Notes: a model not told the origin generated them from the sequence alone. A stretch of 64,000 nucleotides of DNA from an uncultured Clostridia bacterium (GCA_947628665.1 CANRAU010000006.1:32396-96395), one strand, 5' to 3'; counted from the first letter of the stretch, positions 39,016 to 49,264 are shown. Numbers and translations: made by a program.

Positions 39016-39720
39016 ATGGCGGCGAAAATATCGATGTTTATAAAAAGGAACAAACCGTTTTTTATCGCACTGGCGATTGCAATTGGTGTAGCGCTGTCCT
39101 ATGCGGTTGTCAACGCTGTTTTGGCACATTTCGACCTACAGCTTACAAGGTATGTCCTGTATGCGGTCTACATCATCTGTGTTCTCTGCATTCTTTTTAT
39201 GTTTTTATACTGTATCGTTGTATGCATCAAAAAGGTGCGGCAAAACAAATGGAACATTCTCGGCGCTTTTGTGGCTGTTTGCTTAATGGGTGTTTTTCTC
39301 TTTCTACAGATTTATGTGTTTTTTTTGTATGAACCAATCCATGTGGTAGAAAGAAACGAGGAAAAATTTATAGCGTATTCGCGTGGTATGCTTTTTGCTT
39401 ATGATGTGGATTGTTATGATTATCATGGATGGCTCGTTTGCGGAAAGGAGATACGAATCCATATACATTATGATACCGGGAGAGATCCACTTTCGATGAC
39501 GAACGAAGAAAGAGAGGCGGCATTATTGCGTTGGGCTGATTTTTACAACAAAGACGGTTCTATAGATGATTATGAACGCATTGTGGACTACAATGCAGAC
39601 GGCTCTGAAGTTGTCTGCTACAAGTATTGGCATCACAACAAAGATGGTTCTATAGAAAGTTACGAACTCGATCATTTTAGTGATGATCTTGTCGTTACCA
39701 CAAATTCCAAAACGAGTTAA
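39016..39720 (+). CDS. membrane protein with C-terminal NKDGSI-type repeats, paralogue of the 37732 locus
   Basis: Same gggaggggcgtgcg RBS as 37732; shared TM region; NKDGSIDDYE...NKDGSIESYE. Confidence 0.7.
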   Translation: MAAKISMFIKRNKPFFIALAIAIGVALSYAVVNAVLAHFDLQLTRYVLYAVYIICVLCILFMFLYCIVVCIKKVRQNKWNILGAFVAVCLMGVFLFLQIYVFFLYEPIHVVERNEEKFIAYSRGMLFAYDVDCYDYHGWLVCGKEIRIHIHYDTGRDPLSMTNEEREAALLRWADFYNKDGSIDDYERIVDYNADGSEVVCYKYWHHNKDGSIESYELDHFSDDLVVTTNSKTS

Positions 39721-39925
39721 CGTGATACGGCAGAGCTTTACAGGATAAAATTCCCTAAAGCACGCATGGGAGATTTCCCATGCGCGCCTTTGAATGGAGC
39801 ACTATTGATTCATACTGTAAATGCATTTTACAAATAAATCACAACAAGAATTTGTCCTTTTCTTTTGGACGGGGCTGTGCTATACTGTTTTATATAAAAT
39901 ACGCTTTGACCGAAGGAGTCTGCAA

Positions 39926-40711
39926 ATGGGCGATCCCCTCTTTGAAAAAACCAAATACTTTATCATTGACATGGACGGCACGTTCTATCTCGACGGCAAT
40001 CTCATCGACGGTGCGATGGACTTTCTTACCCGCGTAAAGGAGCTCGGGAAGGATTTTTATTTCTTCACCAACAATTCCTCCAACAACGTCGCTGTGTGCC
40101 GCGAAAAGCTGCGGAAAATGGGCTGCGAAGTCGCGGAGGATAAGGTCATTATCTCCTCGCACGTTACGACGGATTATCTGAACCGCTTTCACAAAGGGAA
40201 AACCGTCTATCTGCTCGGCAATGAACGATTGACCGCGGATTTTGAAGCGGCGGGCATTCCTTTGGTGAACGCCGCGCCCGACATCGTGGTGCTGGGCTTT
40301 GATACGACGCTGACCTATCAAAAGCTGTGGGACGCGTGCCGCTATATCGCGGACGGCGCATTGTATATTGCGACGCATCCCGATTTGAACTGTCCGACTG
40401 CGGACGGCTTTATGCCGGATACCGGCTCTATGATCGCGATGATCCGCGCTTCGACGGGCAAAGAGCCGCTGGTCATGGGCAAGCCGCACCGTTACACGGT
40501 CGATTATTTGACCGCGTACCTCGGCTGTACGCGCGAGGAGCTTTGTTTTATCGGCGACCGACTCGAAACGGACATTCTCATCGGGCAAAAACATAACATT
40601 CCCTCGGTGTTGGTACTTACGGGAGTGACCGATCTTGCGGCTTACGAAAAAAGCGAAATTCGCGCAAGCGCGGTCGAGGCGTCGCTCAAGAGCTTCGCCG
40701 CCCGATTGTAA
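39926..40711 (+). CDS. HAD-IIA family hydrolase (NagD-like)
   Basis: [72 protein letters not shown]. Confidence 0.92.
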   Translation: MGDPLFEKTKYFIIDMDGTFYLDGNLIDGAMDFLTRVKELGKDFYFFTNNSSNNVAVCREKLRKMGCEVAEDKVIISSHVTTDYLNRFHKGKTVYLLGNERLTADFEAAGIPLVNAAPDIVVLGFDTTLTYQKLWDACRYIADGALYIATHPDLNCPTADGFMPDTGSMIAMIRASTGKEPLVMGKPHRYTVDYLTAYLGCTREELCFIGDRLETDILIGQKHNIPSVLVLTGVTDLAAYEKSEIRASAVEASLKSFAARL

Positions 40712-40719
40712 GGAGATCT

Positions 40720-41175
40720 ATGTGCAGTCAAAATTCTAAAGTAGAGCTGTTTACCGACGGCGCCTGCTCGGGCAATCCGGGCGCGGGCGGCTGGGGCGCG
40801 ATCCTGCGCTGCGGCGACAGAGAAAAGGTGCTTTCGGGCGGCAGCGCGCAAACCACCAACAACAAAATGGAACTGACCGCCGTGATCGAAGGTCTGCAAG
40901 CACTCAAACACCCCTGCTGTGTCACGCTGTATACCGATTCCAAATATGTGGCGGACGGGCTTTCCAAGGGTTGGGCGGCTTCCTGGAAAGCGCGCGGATG
41001 GAAAAAGAGCGACGGCAAGCCCGCTCTCAACCCCGATTTGTGGGACGCGCTTTTGCGGCTTTGTGCAGTGCATGAAGTCAAAATCGTTTGGATCAAAGGC
41101 CACGCGGGGCATCCCGAAAACGAGCGCTGCGACGCGCTTGCCGTGGCCGAGACAAAAAAATATACAAAAAATTGA
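40720..41175 (+). CDS. rnhA: ribonuclease HI
   Basis: [23 protein letters not shown]...[15 protein letters not shown]...YTDSKYV...[13 protein letters not shown]. Confidence 0.95.
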   Translation: MCSQNSKVELFTDGACSGNPGAGGWGAILRCGDREKVLSGGSAQTTNNKMELTAVIEGLQALKHPCCVTLYTDSKYVADGLSKGWAASWKARGWKKSDGKPALNPDLWDALLRLCAVHEVKIVWIKGHAGHPENERCDALAVAETKKYTKN

Positions 41176-41228
41176 CGGGATTTTGTACTTGCTTTCTTGT
41201 GCTAAACACTTGCAACCGTCTATAGAGT

Positions 41229-42857
41229 ATGCTAAAATTATTTTATACCATTCTGTCTGTAAAGGATGTGAGGTTTTTGGCAGATACAACAACGGCAACC
41301 GCCACGCAGGAAGCGCAGGATGCGCAGGCTGCCGAAATGCAGACTGAACAAACGACCGTTACGGCAGGTTCTTCCCGGCGGCGGTACTTGCGTCCGCGCG
41401 AGATGTTCGCCTACCTTTTGACCGCATTCGGTCAAAAGAACTTAAATGAGTTTGTCAACGGCAACCGTCAGTTCTTCATGATCAGCTTCCTGGGTATTTC
41501 CGGTAAGACCTACGGACTGATCATGTTCCTGGAAATGCTGTACGACGCGCTGGATGACTCCCTTTCGGGCGTGATCATCGACCGCACACGTACACGCTGG
41601 GGCAAACTTCGTCCCTACTTCTTGGTCGCGACCCCGGTTTGGTCGATCGCCATTTTGATGCTGTTCACGACGCCGACTTTCCTTACGACCAGCACGGCCA
41701 AAGTCGTTTGGGCGGTCATCGCCATTTTTGCACACAACCTCGGTATGAGTTATTTCGGCGTTTGGCAGATCATGCCTTTCGATATTACGCCGAACGTCAA
41801 CGAGCGCAACAATTTGCTTGCCGCACAAAAGTTTATGGAGCTGTTCGGCGTGTGGCTGCCCGCGCTTATGCCTGTGTTCGTCGATTTGCTGCCGGATGTG
41901 ACAGACAATGCCATCGGTATGCGCGACGTGTATTCGGGCTATGCTTTGATTATGGTCATCATTTCCGCGACCATGGCGCTTTACGGCTTCTATGTTCTGC
42001 GCGAGCGCGTGCCGCTTGCTACGCGCGAGCAGATGAATGAAACCGGTATTCTCAAATCCTTCAAGATCGCGTTTCAAAACCGTCCGATGCTCGTGCTGCA
42101 AATCAACTACTTCTTCAACGGCCTTAAGGGTATCGGCGCTTCCAACGAAAAATTCTTCTGGCTGCACAATGCAGGTCGTTTGACCTACTCCTCGGTCGCT
42201 GGTCTGTTCACAGGTCTTCCGAACTTCATCATCACGCCTCTTGTGCCGAAGATGATCCGCAAGTTCGGCGCGCGCAACCTCGGTATTTTCGCGGGGCTGT
42301 TCGGCGGCGCCGCCTATACGCTGATGTACATAATCGGCTATAAGCCGTTCGGTGCGTGGGACAGCGGCGGGAACATCGTCGCCAACCTCGTTTACATGAC
42401 CATTATGCTGACCATTTGCGGTCTGCCCAACTCCGTCATCAACGTCGTCGGTACGATTTTGCAGGGCGACGTTTACGACTACGGCGAATGGAAATACGGC
42501 GTGCGCAACGAAGCGCTGATTGCCACGGTTTCGGGCTACTTCCAAAAGGTCGCGAACGCGATCAACGGTTTGCTCTCCGGTTTGGTGATTTCGTTGATCG
42601 GCTATGTTTCGCACACGGATGTATTCGGCAACGTCGTGCGGGAAACCAACCCGACCGTTTTGGACGGCTTTTGGTTTATCTTCTGCGTCATGCCCGCCAT
42701 TGCACGTACTTTGTACGGCGTATCGCTCATTTTCTTCAACGTACATGGCAAATTCAAAGCGCAGATGATCAAAGATTTGGAGGAACGCCGTTTGGAGGCT
42801 GTCCGCGCTATGGCAGATCAGGATTCTGCTTCGGAAACGCCGTCTGACGCGGAATAA
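41229..42857 (+). CDS. GPH/MFS-type sugar:cation symporter-like transporter
   Basis: ~12 hydrophobic segments; DDSLSGVIIDRTRTRWGKLRPYFL motif of GPH transporters. Confidence 0.85.
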   Translation: MLKLFYTILSVKDVRFLADTTTATATQEAQDAQAAEMQTEQTTVTAGSSRRRYLRPREMFAYLLTAFGQKNLNEFVNGNRQFFMISFLGISGKTYGLIMFLEMLYDALDDSLSGVIIDRTRTRWGKLRPYFLVATPVWSIAILMLFTTPTFLTTSTAKVVWAVIAIFAHNLGMSYFGVWQIMPFDITPNVNERNNLLAAQKFMELFGVWLPALMPVFVDLLPDVTDNAIGMRDVYSGYALIMVIISATMALYGFYVLRERVPLATREQMNETGILKSFKIAFQNRPMLVLQINYFFNGLKGIGASNEKFFWLHNAGRLTYSSVAGLFTGLPNFIITPLVPKMIRKFGARNLGIFAGLFGGAAYTLMYIIGYKPFGAWDSGGNIVANLVYMTIMLTICGLPNSVINVVGTILQGDVYDYGEWKYGVRNEALIATVSGYFQKVANAINGLLSGLVISLIGYVSHTDVFGNVVRETNPTVLDGFWFIFCVMPAIARTLYGVSLIFFNVHGKFKAQMIKDLEERRLEAVRAMADQDSASETPSDAE

Positions 42858-42887
42858 GCGGCTGTTCTGTAACCGATATGAAGAGGA

Positions 42888-42930
42888 AATTCCGCAGGGC
42901 TGCTTTTGGTCCTGCGGATTCTCTTTTTTA
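42888..42930 (+). terminator. rho-independent terminator
   Basis: ttccgcagggctgcttttggtcctgcggattctctttttt. Confidence 0.75.
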
Positions 42931-42953
42931 TTTGAATATACGGAGATGATTTT

Positions 42954-44228
42954 ATGGAAAAGGAAACAAAATGTATACAGGCGGGCTATACCCCGCAAAA
43001 CGGTGAACCGAGAATGATCCCGATCATTCAAAGCACGACCTTTAAATACGATACCAGCGAGGATATGGGCAAGCTGTTTGATTTGGAAGCGAGCGGATAT
43101 TTCTACACGCGTTTGCAGAATCCGACCAATGACCATGTCGCCGCGAAGATCTGCGCGCTGGAGGGCGGCAGCGCGGCAATGCTCACCTCGTCGGGGCAGG
43201 CCGCGTCGTTCTTTTCGGTATTCAATATCTGCGGCGCGGGCGACCACGTGGTTTCTTCCTCGGCCATTTACGGCGGCACGTATAATTTATTCCATGTCAC
43301 CATGCGCCGTATGGGCATCGACTTCACGTTTGTTGACCCCGATTGCACGGACGAAGAACTGGAAGCGGCGTTTCGGCCGAACACCAAGGCCGTATTCGGC
43401 GAGACGATCGCCAATCCCGCGCTTACGGTGCTGGATATTGAGCGGTTTGCAAACGCCGCGCACGCGCACGGCGTGCCGCTGATCATCGACAACACCTTCG
43501 CCACGCCCATCAACTGCCGTCCGATCGAGTGGGGCGCGGACATTGTGACGCATTCCACCACCAAGTACATGGACGGGCATGACGCGGCGGTCGGCGGCTG
43601 TATTGTGGATTCGGGCAAGTTTGACTGGTTCGCACACGCCGACAAATTCCCCGGCCTCACCACCCCCGACGAATCCTATCACGGCATAACCTATGCGGAA
43701 AAATTCGGCCTCGGCGGCGCGTATATCACCAAGGCCACCGCACAGCTCATGCGCGATCTCGGTTCGATCCAAGCGCCGATGAACGCTTACCTGCTCAATC
43801 TCGGGCTGGAATCCCTGCATGTACGGATGCCGCGCCACTGTGAGAATGCGCTTGAAGTTGCCAAATTCCTCGAACAGCACGAAAAAATCGCCTGGGTCAA
43901 TTATCCGGGGCTGCCCGGCAATCGGTATTACGAGCGTGCGAAGAAGTATATGCCCGACGGCACTTGCGGTGTGGTATCGTTCGGCGTTAAGGGCGGCAGA
44001 GCGGCCGCGGAAAAATTCATGAAGGGGCTGCGCGTTGCCATGATCGCAACGCACGTTGCCGACGCGCACACCTGCGTGCTGCACCCCGCTTCCGCCACGC
44101 ACAGACAAATGAACGACGAAGAATTAAAGGCGGCAGGCGTAAGCCCCGACCTTGTGCGGCTGTCGGTCGGCATTGAGAACGTGCGGGATATTATCGACGA
44201 TCTCGACAACGCCCTGTCGGCAGTCTGA
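42954..44228 (+). CDS. O-acetylhomoserine sulfhydrylase-type PLP enzyme
   Basis: PIIQSTTFKYDTSEDMGKLFDLEASGYFYTRLQNPTNDHVAAKICALEGG; HSTTKYMDGHDAAVGG lysine region. Confidence 0.92.
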   Translation: MEKETKCIQAGYTPQNGEPRMIPIIQSTTFKYDTSEDMGKLFDLEASGYFYTRLQNPTNDHVAAKICALEGGSAAMLTSSGQAASFFSVFNICGAGDHVVSSSAIYGGTYNLFHVTMRRMGIDFTFVDPDCTDEELEAAFRPNTKAVFGETIANPALTVLDIERFANAAHAHGVPLIIDNTFATPINCRPIEWGADIVTHSTTKYMDGHDAAVGGCIVDSGKFDWFAHADKFPGLTTPDESYHGITYAEKFGLGGAYITKATAQLMRDLGSIQAPMNAYLLNLGLESLHVRMPRHCENALEVAKFLEQHEKIAWVNYPGLPGNRYYERAKKYMPDGTCGVVSFGVKGGRAAAEKFMKGLRVAMIATHVADAHTCVLHPASATHRQMNDEELKAAGVSPDLVRLSVGIENVRDIIDDLDNALSAV

Positions 44229-44260
44229 AGTTTGCCGCTTTTATTTGGAATATGGAAAGA

Positions 44261-44298
44261 GGCGTGCGTCCCGAACGGAGCGCACGCCTTATTTTTAT
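44261..44298 (+). terminator. rho-independent terminator
   Basis: ggcgtgcg tcccgaacggag cgcacgcc ttattttt. Confidence 0.75.
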
Positions 44299-44330
44299 AG
44301 GATAACATTTTATAAAACGCTGCTTATCGC

Positions 44331-45749
44331 TTACAGCTTATCGACCTTCAGCATATTGGTCGTGCCGGAAATCCCGAGCGGTATCCCCGCCGTAATGACG
44401 ACCAAATCGCCCTTGCCGACCAAGCCGTTTTTCTCGGCGACCTCCACGGCATGGGAAAACAGCTCGTCGGTGTTCTCCTTTTCTTCGCACATCAGCGGCA
44501 CAACGCCCCACGACATATTCATTTGGCGGCAAACCGTCCGATTGGTCGTACAGCCGATGATCATACATTGCGGGCGATGCTTGGAGATCATGCGGGCGGT
44601 CGAACCGCTTTTCGTTACGGTGATGATCGCTTTCGCACCGAGGTCGTGCGCAGTTGTCACCGTCGCGTGGGAGATCGCATTGGTGATATTTTTATCGGTC
44701 TCGTGCGGGAGCGCTTTAAAATGCGTGACATAGTCGATTTGCCCTTCGGTCGTTTCCGCAATGAGCGCCATGGTCTCGACCGCCTCCACGGGATGCGCGC
44801 CCGCCGCCGTCTCGCCCGACAGCATAATGGCAGACGTACCGTCGTAGATCGCGTTGGCCACGTCCGTGATCTCGGCACGGGTCGGCCGCGGATTGGTGAT
44901 CATGGATTCCAGCATCTGTGTGGCGGTGATCACCTGCTTGCCCGCGCGATAGGCCTTTTTAATGAGCGTCTTTTGAATGGACGGGATCTGTTCAAACGGG
45001 ATCTCCACGCCCATATCGCCGCGCGCGACCATAATGCCGTCGGCCTCACGGATGATCTCGTCAATATTTTCCACACCATCCATATTCTCAATTTTGGCAA
45101 TGATGCGCACACCGCGCCAGCCGAGCGAATTGGTGAATTTGCGCAAATATGCGACGTCCGCCGCGCTTCGGACAAACGAGGCGGCGATATAATCAAAGCC
45201 CAGCTTCGCGCCGAATTCCAAATCGGACATATCGCGTTCGGATAAATACGGCATGGAAAGCGCGACGCCCGGGACGTTGACGCCCTTGTGGTCGGAAAGT
45301 ACGCCGCCGTCGGTCACCTCGCAGAGCATATCGGTTTCGGTGATCTGTCGAACGACCATGGCGACCAGCCCGTCGTTGATTAAAATACGCGTACCGACCG
45401 AAACGTCGTTCGGCAAGCCCTGAAAGCTCACGCAGGCCGTTTTTTCATCGCAAACGCCTTCGCGCGTCGTTAAGGTATATGTTTCGCCCGCAAAAATCTC
45501 CACGGGTTTATGGTCTTTGAATTTACCTAAGCGAATTTCAGGGCCTTTGGTATCGAGCATGGTGGCCACGGGCAGTCCGAGCTTTTCGCGCGTTTCCACA
45601 ACCGCGTCAAAACGCGCCTGGTGGGAATCATAATCGCCATGCGAGAAGTTAAAGCGCGCCACGTTCATGCCCGCACGCATCATTTTTTCCAAAACGCCCG
45701 CTTGGTCTGTCGCAGGCCCTACCGTACAAATGATTTTTGTTTTGCGCAT
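44331..45749 (-). CDS. pyk: pyruvate kinase
   Basis: MRKTKIICTVGPATDQ, ARFNFSHGDYDSH, IMVARGDMGVEIPFEQIP, TATQMLESMI. Confidence 0.96.
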   Translation of the reverse strand: MRKTKIICTVGPATDQAGVLEKMMRAGMNVARFNFSHGDYDSHQARFDAVVETREKLGLPVATMLDTKGPEIRLGKFKDHKPVEIFAGETYTLTTREGVCDEKTACVSFQGLPNDVSVGTRILINDGLVAMVVRQITETDMLCEVTDGGVLSDHKGVNVPGVALSMPYLSERDMSDLEFGAKLGFDYIAASFVRSAADVAYLRKFTNSLGWRGVRIIAKIENMDGVENIDEIIREADGIMVARGDMGVEIPFEQIPSIQKTLIKKAYRAGKQVITATQMLESMITNPRPTRAEITDVANAIYDGTSAIMLSGETAAGAHPVEAVETMALIAETTEGQIDYVTHFKALPHETDKNITNAISHATVTTAHDLGAKAIITVTKSGSTARMISKHRPQCMIIGCTTNRTVCRQMNMSWGVVPLMCEEKENTDELFSHAVEVAEKNGLVGKGDLVVITAGIPLGISGTTNMLKVDKL

Positions 45750-46006
45750 AAAAAGAAGTCACCTTTCAAAAAGACAGAAGTGTGTGGATAGACCGTGTAA
45801 GCCGCGTACCATGCGTTTGCAGAGGTATGCACACTGTATTTGCGTGACAGTTATGCGGCGAATGATATCGTCTGTCCAAAATTTCCTCGTATATAGGATA
45901 TTCTAAATTTTGTCAAATGTCAAGAGAGGCGGGTTTTCCGGCGCGCGGGTTGGCCGCGGCTGTCTCGCGCATGCAGCGCGGCTTTTTTGGGGGTGGCGGC
46001 GGCTTT

Positions 46007-47245
46007 TTACCGATACATCATCCCGGGCAAAACGGCGTGGTCGGGCGCAAAGTGCGGGATATTCTTTTCCATGAGCAAACAGGCGTTGAATATCCCCGTT
46101 TTGCCGTAACGGCGGCGAATCTCCAGCACCGTGCGGTCGATTTTTTCCTGTCGGATATGGCGCGAAAAGTCGGAAAACAAATCGGTCTGCACAGGCGTAT
46201 CCGCCCCGATGAGCCGAATGGCCCGTATCGTCACGGCGCGCACATTCAGTTCCCAGCGATATGCATTTGTAAACAGGGCAAACGCCGCTTTGGCAAGCTC
46301 AAACGCGCTTTGCGTAGGGATTTGCAAAGGGCATTGGTACTGCCGCACGAACAGCGCACTGTCTTTGATACCGATCTGCACCGCCGTGGCCGCCAAGCCC
46401 TCTGCGTGCAAGCGGCGACCGACCTCCTGCGCCAAAGAGAGCAACACGAGCCAGACCTCCTGCGCGGTGGTCAGATCCCGCACGCAGGTGCTGCCGTGGC
46501 CTATGCTTTTGGAAACTTCTGTAAAGCCATCAGGCTTTACGCGTGAAACGTCCAATCCGTTGGCATATTTCCAAAGCTCCTCGCCCATTTTGCCGAACGT
46601 GTATTGGAGAAAATGCAGATCGCAGGCGGCAAGCTGCCCTATGGTATGCACCCCATAGCTCTCCAGCCGCCTGACCGTCGCGCGGCCGCAACCGAGCATG
46701 GCGCTTGCGGGCAGATCCCAAATTTTTTCTTTGAAATTCCGCTTTTCGATCACCGTCACGGCGTCGGGCTTTTTTAGGTCCGAACCGAGCTTTGCAAAAA
46801 TCTTATTAAAGGAAACGCCCACCGAAACCGTGATGCCCAATTCCCTCGAAACGGTTTTCCGAATGTCCTCGGCAATCGCATCGCCCGCGCCGAACAGCCC
46901 CTGCGAGCCTGTCACATCCAGCCAGCATTCGTCCAAGCCGAACGGCTCTATCGTGTCGGTATAGCGGCGGTAAATGTCCCGTACCAAACGCGAATAGCGC
47001 GAATAGCGTTCAAAATGCGGCGGCACGACGATCAAATCGCGGCATTTTTGCTGTGCCTGCCAAATGGCCTCCCCTGTTTTCACACCGCATCGCTTGGCCT
47101 GCTCGGATTTTGCCAGAATAATGCCGTGGCGTGTTTCGACTGAGCCGCCGACCGCGATCGGCTTGCCGCGCAGGGTCGGATCATACAGCATTTCTATGGA
47201 AGCATAGCAGTTGTTAATATCGCTGTGCAAAATCACGCGTTCCAT
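46007..47245 (-). CDS. dinB: DNA polymerase IV (Y-family)
   Basis: MERVILHSDINNCYASIEMLYDPTLRGKPIAVGGSVETRHGIILAKS...EPFGLDECWLDVTGS...GVSFNKIFAKLGSDLKKPD. Confidence 0.94.
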   Translation of the reverse strand: MERVILHSDINNCYASIEMLYDPTLRGKPIAVGGSVETRHGIILAKSEQAKRCGVKTGEAIWQAQQKCRDLIVVPPHFERYSRYSRLVRDIYRRYTDTIEPFGLDECWLDVTGSQGLFGAGDAIAEDIRKTVSRELGITVSVGVSFNKIFAKLGSDLKKPDAVTVIEKRNFKEKIWDLPASAMLGCGRATVRRLESYGVHTIGQLAACDLHFLQYTFGKMGEELWKYANGLDVSRVKPDGFTEVSKSIGHGSTCVRDLTTAQEVWLVLLSLAQEVGRRLHAEGLAATAVQIGIKDSALFVRQYQCPLQIPTQSAFELAKAAFALFTNAYRWELNVRAVTIRAIRLIGADTPVQTDLFSDFSRHIRQEKIDRTVLEIRRRYGKTGIFNACLLMEKNIPHFAPDHAVLPGMMYR

Positions 47246-47276
47246 ATTCCTGCTCCCTTTTGGATAGTGTGTTTTC

Positions 47277-47305
47277 ATTATAAAGAACATTTGTTCGGCT
47301 GTCAA
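47277..47305 (-). promoter_or_regulatory. perfect consensus promoter of dinB with internal SOS (LexA) box
   Basis: Minus strand TTGACA-GCCGAACAAATGTTCTT(17)-TATAAT; GAACAAATGTTC at 47285-47296 fits GAAC-N4-GTTC. Confidence 0.85.
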
Positions 47306-47419
47306 CAGGAAAAATACGGGAACGCGGAAGTCCGTCCCAAAAATCGGACTTTGCTCCATGGAACAGCGCCCCATGCGGCGTAAAAGGCACGGTTGCCGTA
47401 TAAGCAGGAAAGCGCAAAA

Positions 47420-47454
47420 ACCGCGCAAAGAACCTGCTTGGTTCTTTGCGCGGT
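47420..47454 (-). terminator. rho-independent terminator after the alpha-galactosidase
   Basis: accgcgcaaagaacc-5 nt-ggttctttgcgcggt (15-bp perfect stem) followed by T run on the minus strand. Confidence 0.85.
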
Positions 47455-47481
47455 AATTTGTTGGTATCGGATGTTTCGGGA

Positions 47482-49212
47482 TCAGTTTTCGTCCTGCTTT
47501 GCGTGAACGCGATACACCTTCACGCCGTGTGTGGGAACGGAGGCGGTGATGGCGTCCGGCGTCACCGATTCGGTTTTTTCCCAAAGGTCGGTGCAAACAT
47601 ACTGAGCGGCCGTCGGCAACTGCGCGAAAGCAAGGTTGGCGATCTCCTTTAAGGAGGCGTGCATTTGCGCGGCTGTCGGGCCTTTATTTAAGAAGCATAC
47701 CGCGACCTCGCCGCCCGCAAGCGGCTTTACAAGCACATCGCAAAGCCCCATTCTGTGGATGCGGCGGCAGGGTGTGCATTTTTCGTCCTGATCGATGGCG
47801 ATCAAATCCTTGTCGGTCAGAATTTGCAGGATCGGGTTATCGGCGTCCGCCGTGCCGTCCGCACGGATGAAACCGCGAATATCGTTGCCCAAAATGAGCG
47901 GCGCGGACATCATGCACCAAAGCGTGAAATGCGCTTTGTTTTCCTCTACGGTCAAATTGCCGTTGCCGACCTCCAGCATATCGGGGTCGTTATAACCGCC
48001 GACGCACGCGTATTTATACAAACGCACATTCGCTTCGTAAATGCCGATGATCGAAGCCCAATTCGGGCGAATATCAGGCGTGGTACGCCAAAGATTGCCC
48101 GCCTCGCTGCCCCACAGCCAAGGCTTGTTCATGCCCCATTCGCAAATGGAATACACGATTGGCTTTTCGGGTACGCCGTTTTTCTCGGCGAAGGCTTTCG
48201 TCGCGCGCTTGAGTTCCTTACCCATGGCGATATACTGCGCGGCAAAGCCGTCTCTGTCGGACGCAATGGGATTGCGAAGCTCCAGCGTATTGTCGCCGGC
48301 CTCCAAATGCACGAGCGTCTGCGCTCTGCCCTCTCTGCTCCAGGATTTGGTCGGCGGGAAGGTCATGGGATAACGCTCTTTGCCGTTGACGGTGATCTCC
48401 GCGTACTTCTCGGTCGTACCCGCCTTATGGAAAACCACCGTCAGCACATAATCCCCCGCTTCGGGAACTTTGACGAAGCTGAACCGAATCGCGCCGAGGT
48501 TATTGTCGAGCCGCGCCACATAACTGCCCTTGCTGTCATGCAGAACCGTGGCCATGCCCTCCAGCTCGGCATTTTCCGCCGCCAGCACGATCTCTTCCGA
48601 GAGCTTGCCGCCGCCGATATGCAATGCGATGACCTGCGGCGCTTTGGTCGGGATCGCCACATGGTGGCAGAAATCATATTTGAAATATTCAATGCCCCAT
48701 TCGGCAAAGGTTTCCGCATCCAGACGTTCATGCCCGAGCGACGCGGGTAAATCTTCGCAGGTCAGCGTACCGTTGGAGGAATAGATTCCTGCCTTGAAGC
48801 CCTTTTCGTTCAAGCGGCGGACAAGCGAGGGAATCCCCGACGGAAATGTGGTCAGATCGCCCTGCAACCGACCGTTTGCATCGCGCATGGAGCTTTGCCA
48901 GCAATCGTCCAAATTGACATAGCGGTAGCCTGCCTCCCAAAGTCCGGAGGTTTTCAGCGCATCCGCCGTTTCCAAAATCAAATTTTCATCAATTTTATTG
49001 CGGAACGTGTTCCAGCTTGACCAACCCATGGGCGGTGTGCAGGCAACGCCGTTTTGATAGGCGGCGGTCGCTTTGACGTGGACGCCCATGCGCGCAGCGA
49101 CCTTTTTCACCTCGCACATCGGGCAAATTTGTTTCTTTTTGAGTACGGCCACACCTGCCGCAGCCGCGCTCGCTGCAAGTGTAAGCGCTGCGGGAATGAT
49201 TTTTCCGGACAT
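47482..49212 (-). CDS. alpha-galactosidase-like GH27 enzyme with internal beta-domain insertion
   Basis: CTPPMGWSSWNTFRNKIDENLILETADAL, YRYVNLDDCWQSS, WGIEYFKYDFC ... YSICEWGMNKPWLWGSEAGNLWRTT. Confidence 0.9.
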   Translation of the reverse strand: MSGKIIPAALTLAASAAAAGVAVLKKKQICPMCEVKKVAARMGVHVKATAAYQNGVACTPPMGWSSWNTFRNKIDENLILETADALKTSGLWEAGYRYVNLDDCWQSSMRDANGRLQGDLTTFPSGIPSLVRRLNEKGFKAGIYSSNGTLTCEDLPASLGHERLDAETFAEWGIEYFKYDFCHHVAIPTKAPQVIALHIGGGKLSEEIVLAAENAELEGMATVLHDSKGSYVARLDNNLGAIRFSFVKVPEAGDYVLTVVFHKAGTTEKYAEITVNGKERYPMTFPPTKSWSREGRAQTLVHLEAGDNTLELRNPIASDRDGFAAQYIAMGKELKRATKAFAEKNGVPEKPIVYSICEWGMNKPWLWGSEAGNLWRTTPDIRPNWASIIGIYEANVRLYKYACVGGYNDPDMLEVGNGNLTVEENKAHFTLWCMMSAPLILGNDIRGFIRADGTADADNPILQILTDKDLIAIDQDEKCTPCRRIHRMGLCDVLVKPLAGGEVAVCFLNKGPTAAQMHASLKEIANLAFAQLPTAAQYVCTDLWEKTESVTPDAITASVPTHGVKVYRVHAKQDEN

Positions 49213-49235
49213 CAGAAAACCTCCTTTTTGAAATC

Positions 49236-49264
49236 AAAAAGGGGCAAACTGCTCGCCTGCCCCT
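49236..49264 (-). terminator. terminator of the ispH-S1 gene
   Basis: Minus strand aggggca ggcgagcagtt tgcccctttttg. Confidence 0.65.

Noticed and set aside
41442-43247. 601-aa minus-strand ORF
   Set aside because: Antisense to the GPH transporter and the start of the sulfhydrylase gene; composition (H/R/D-rich) typical of shadow frames.
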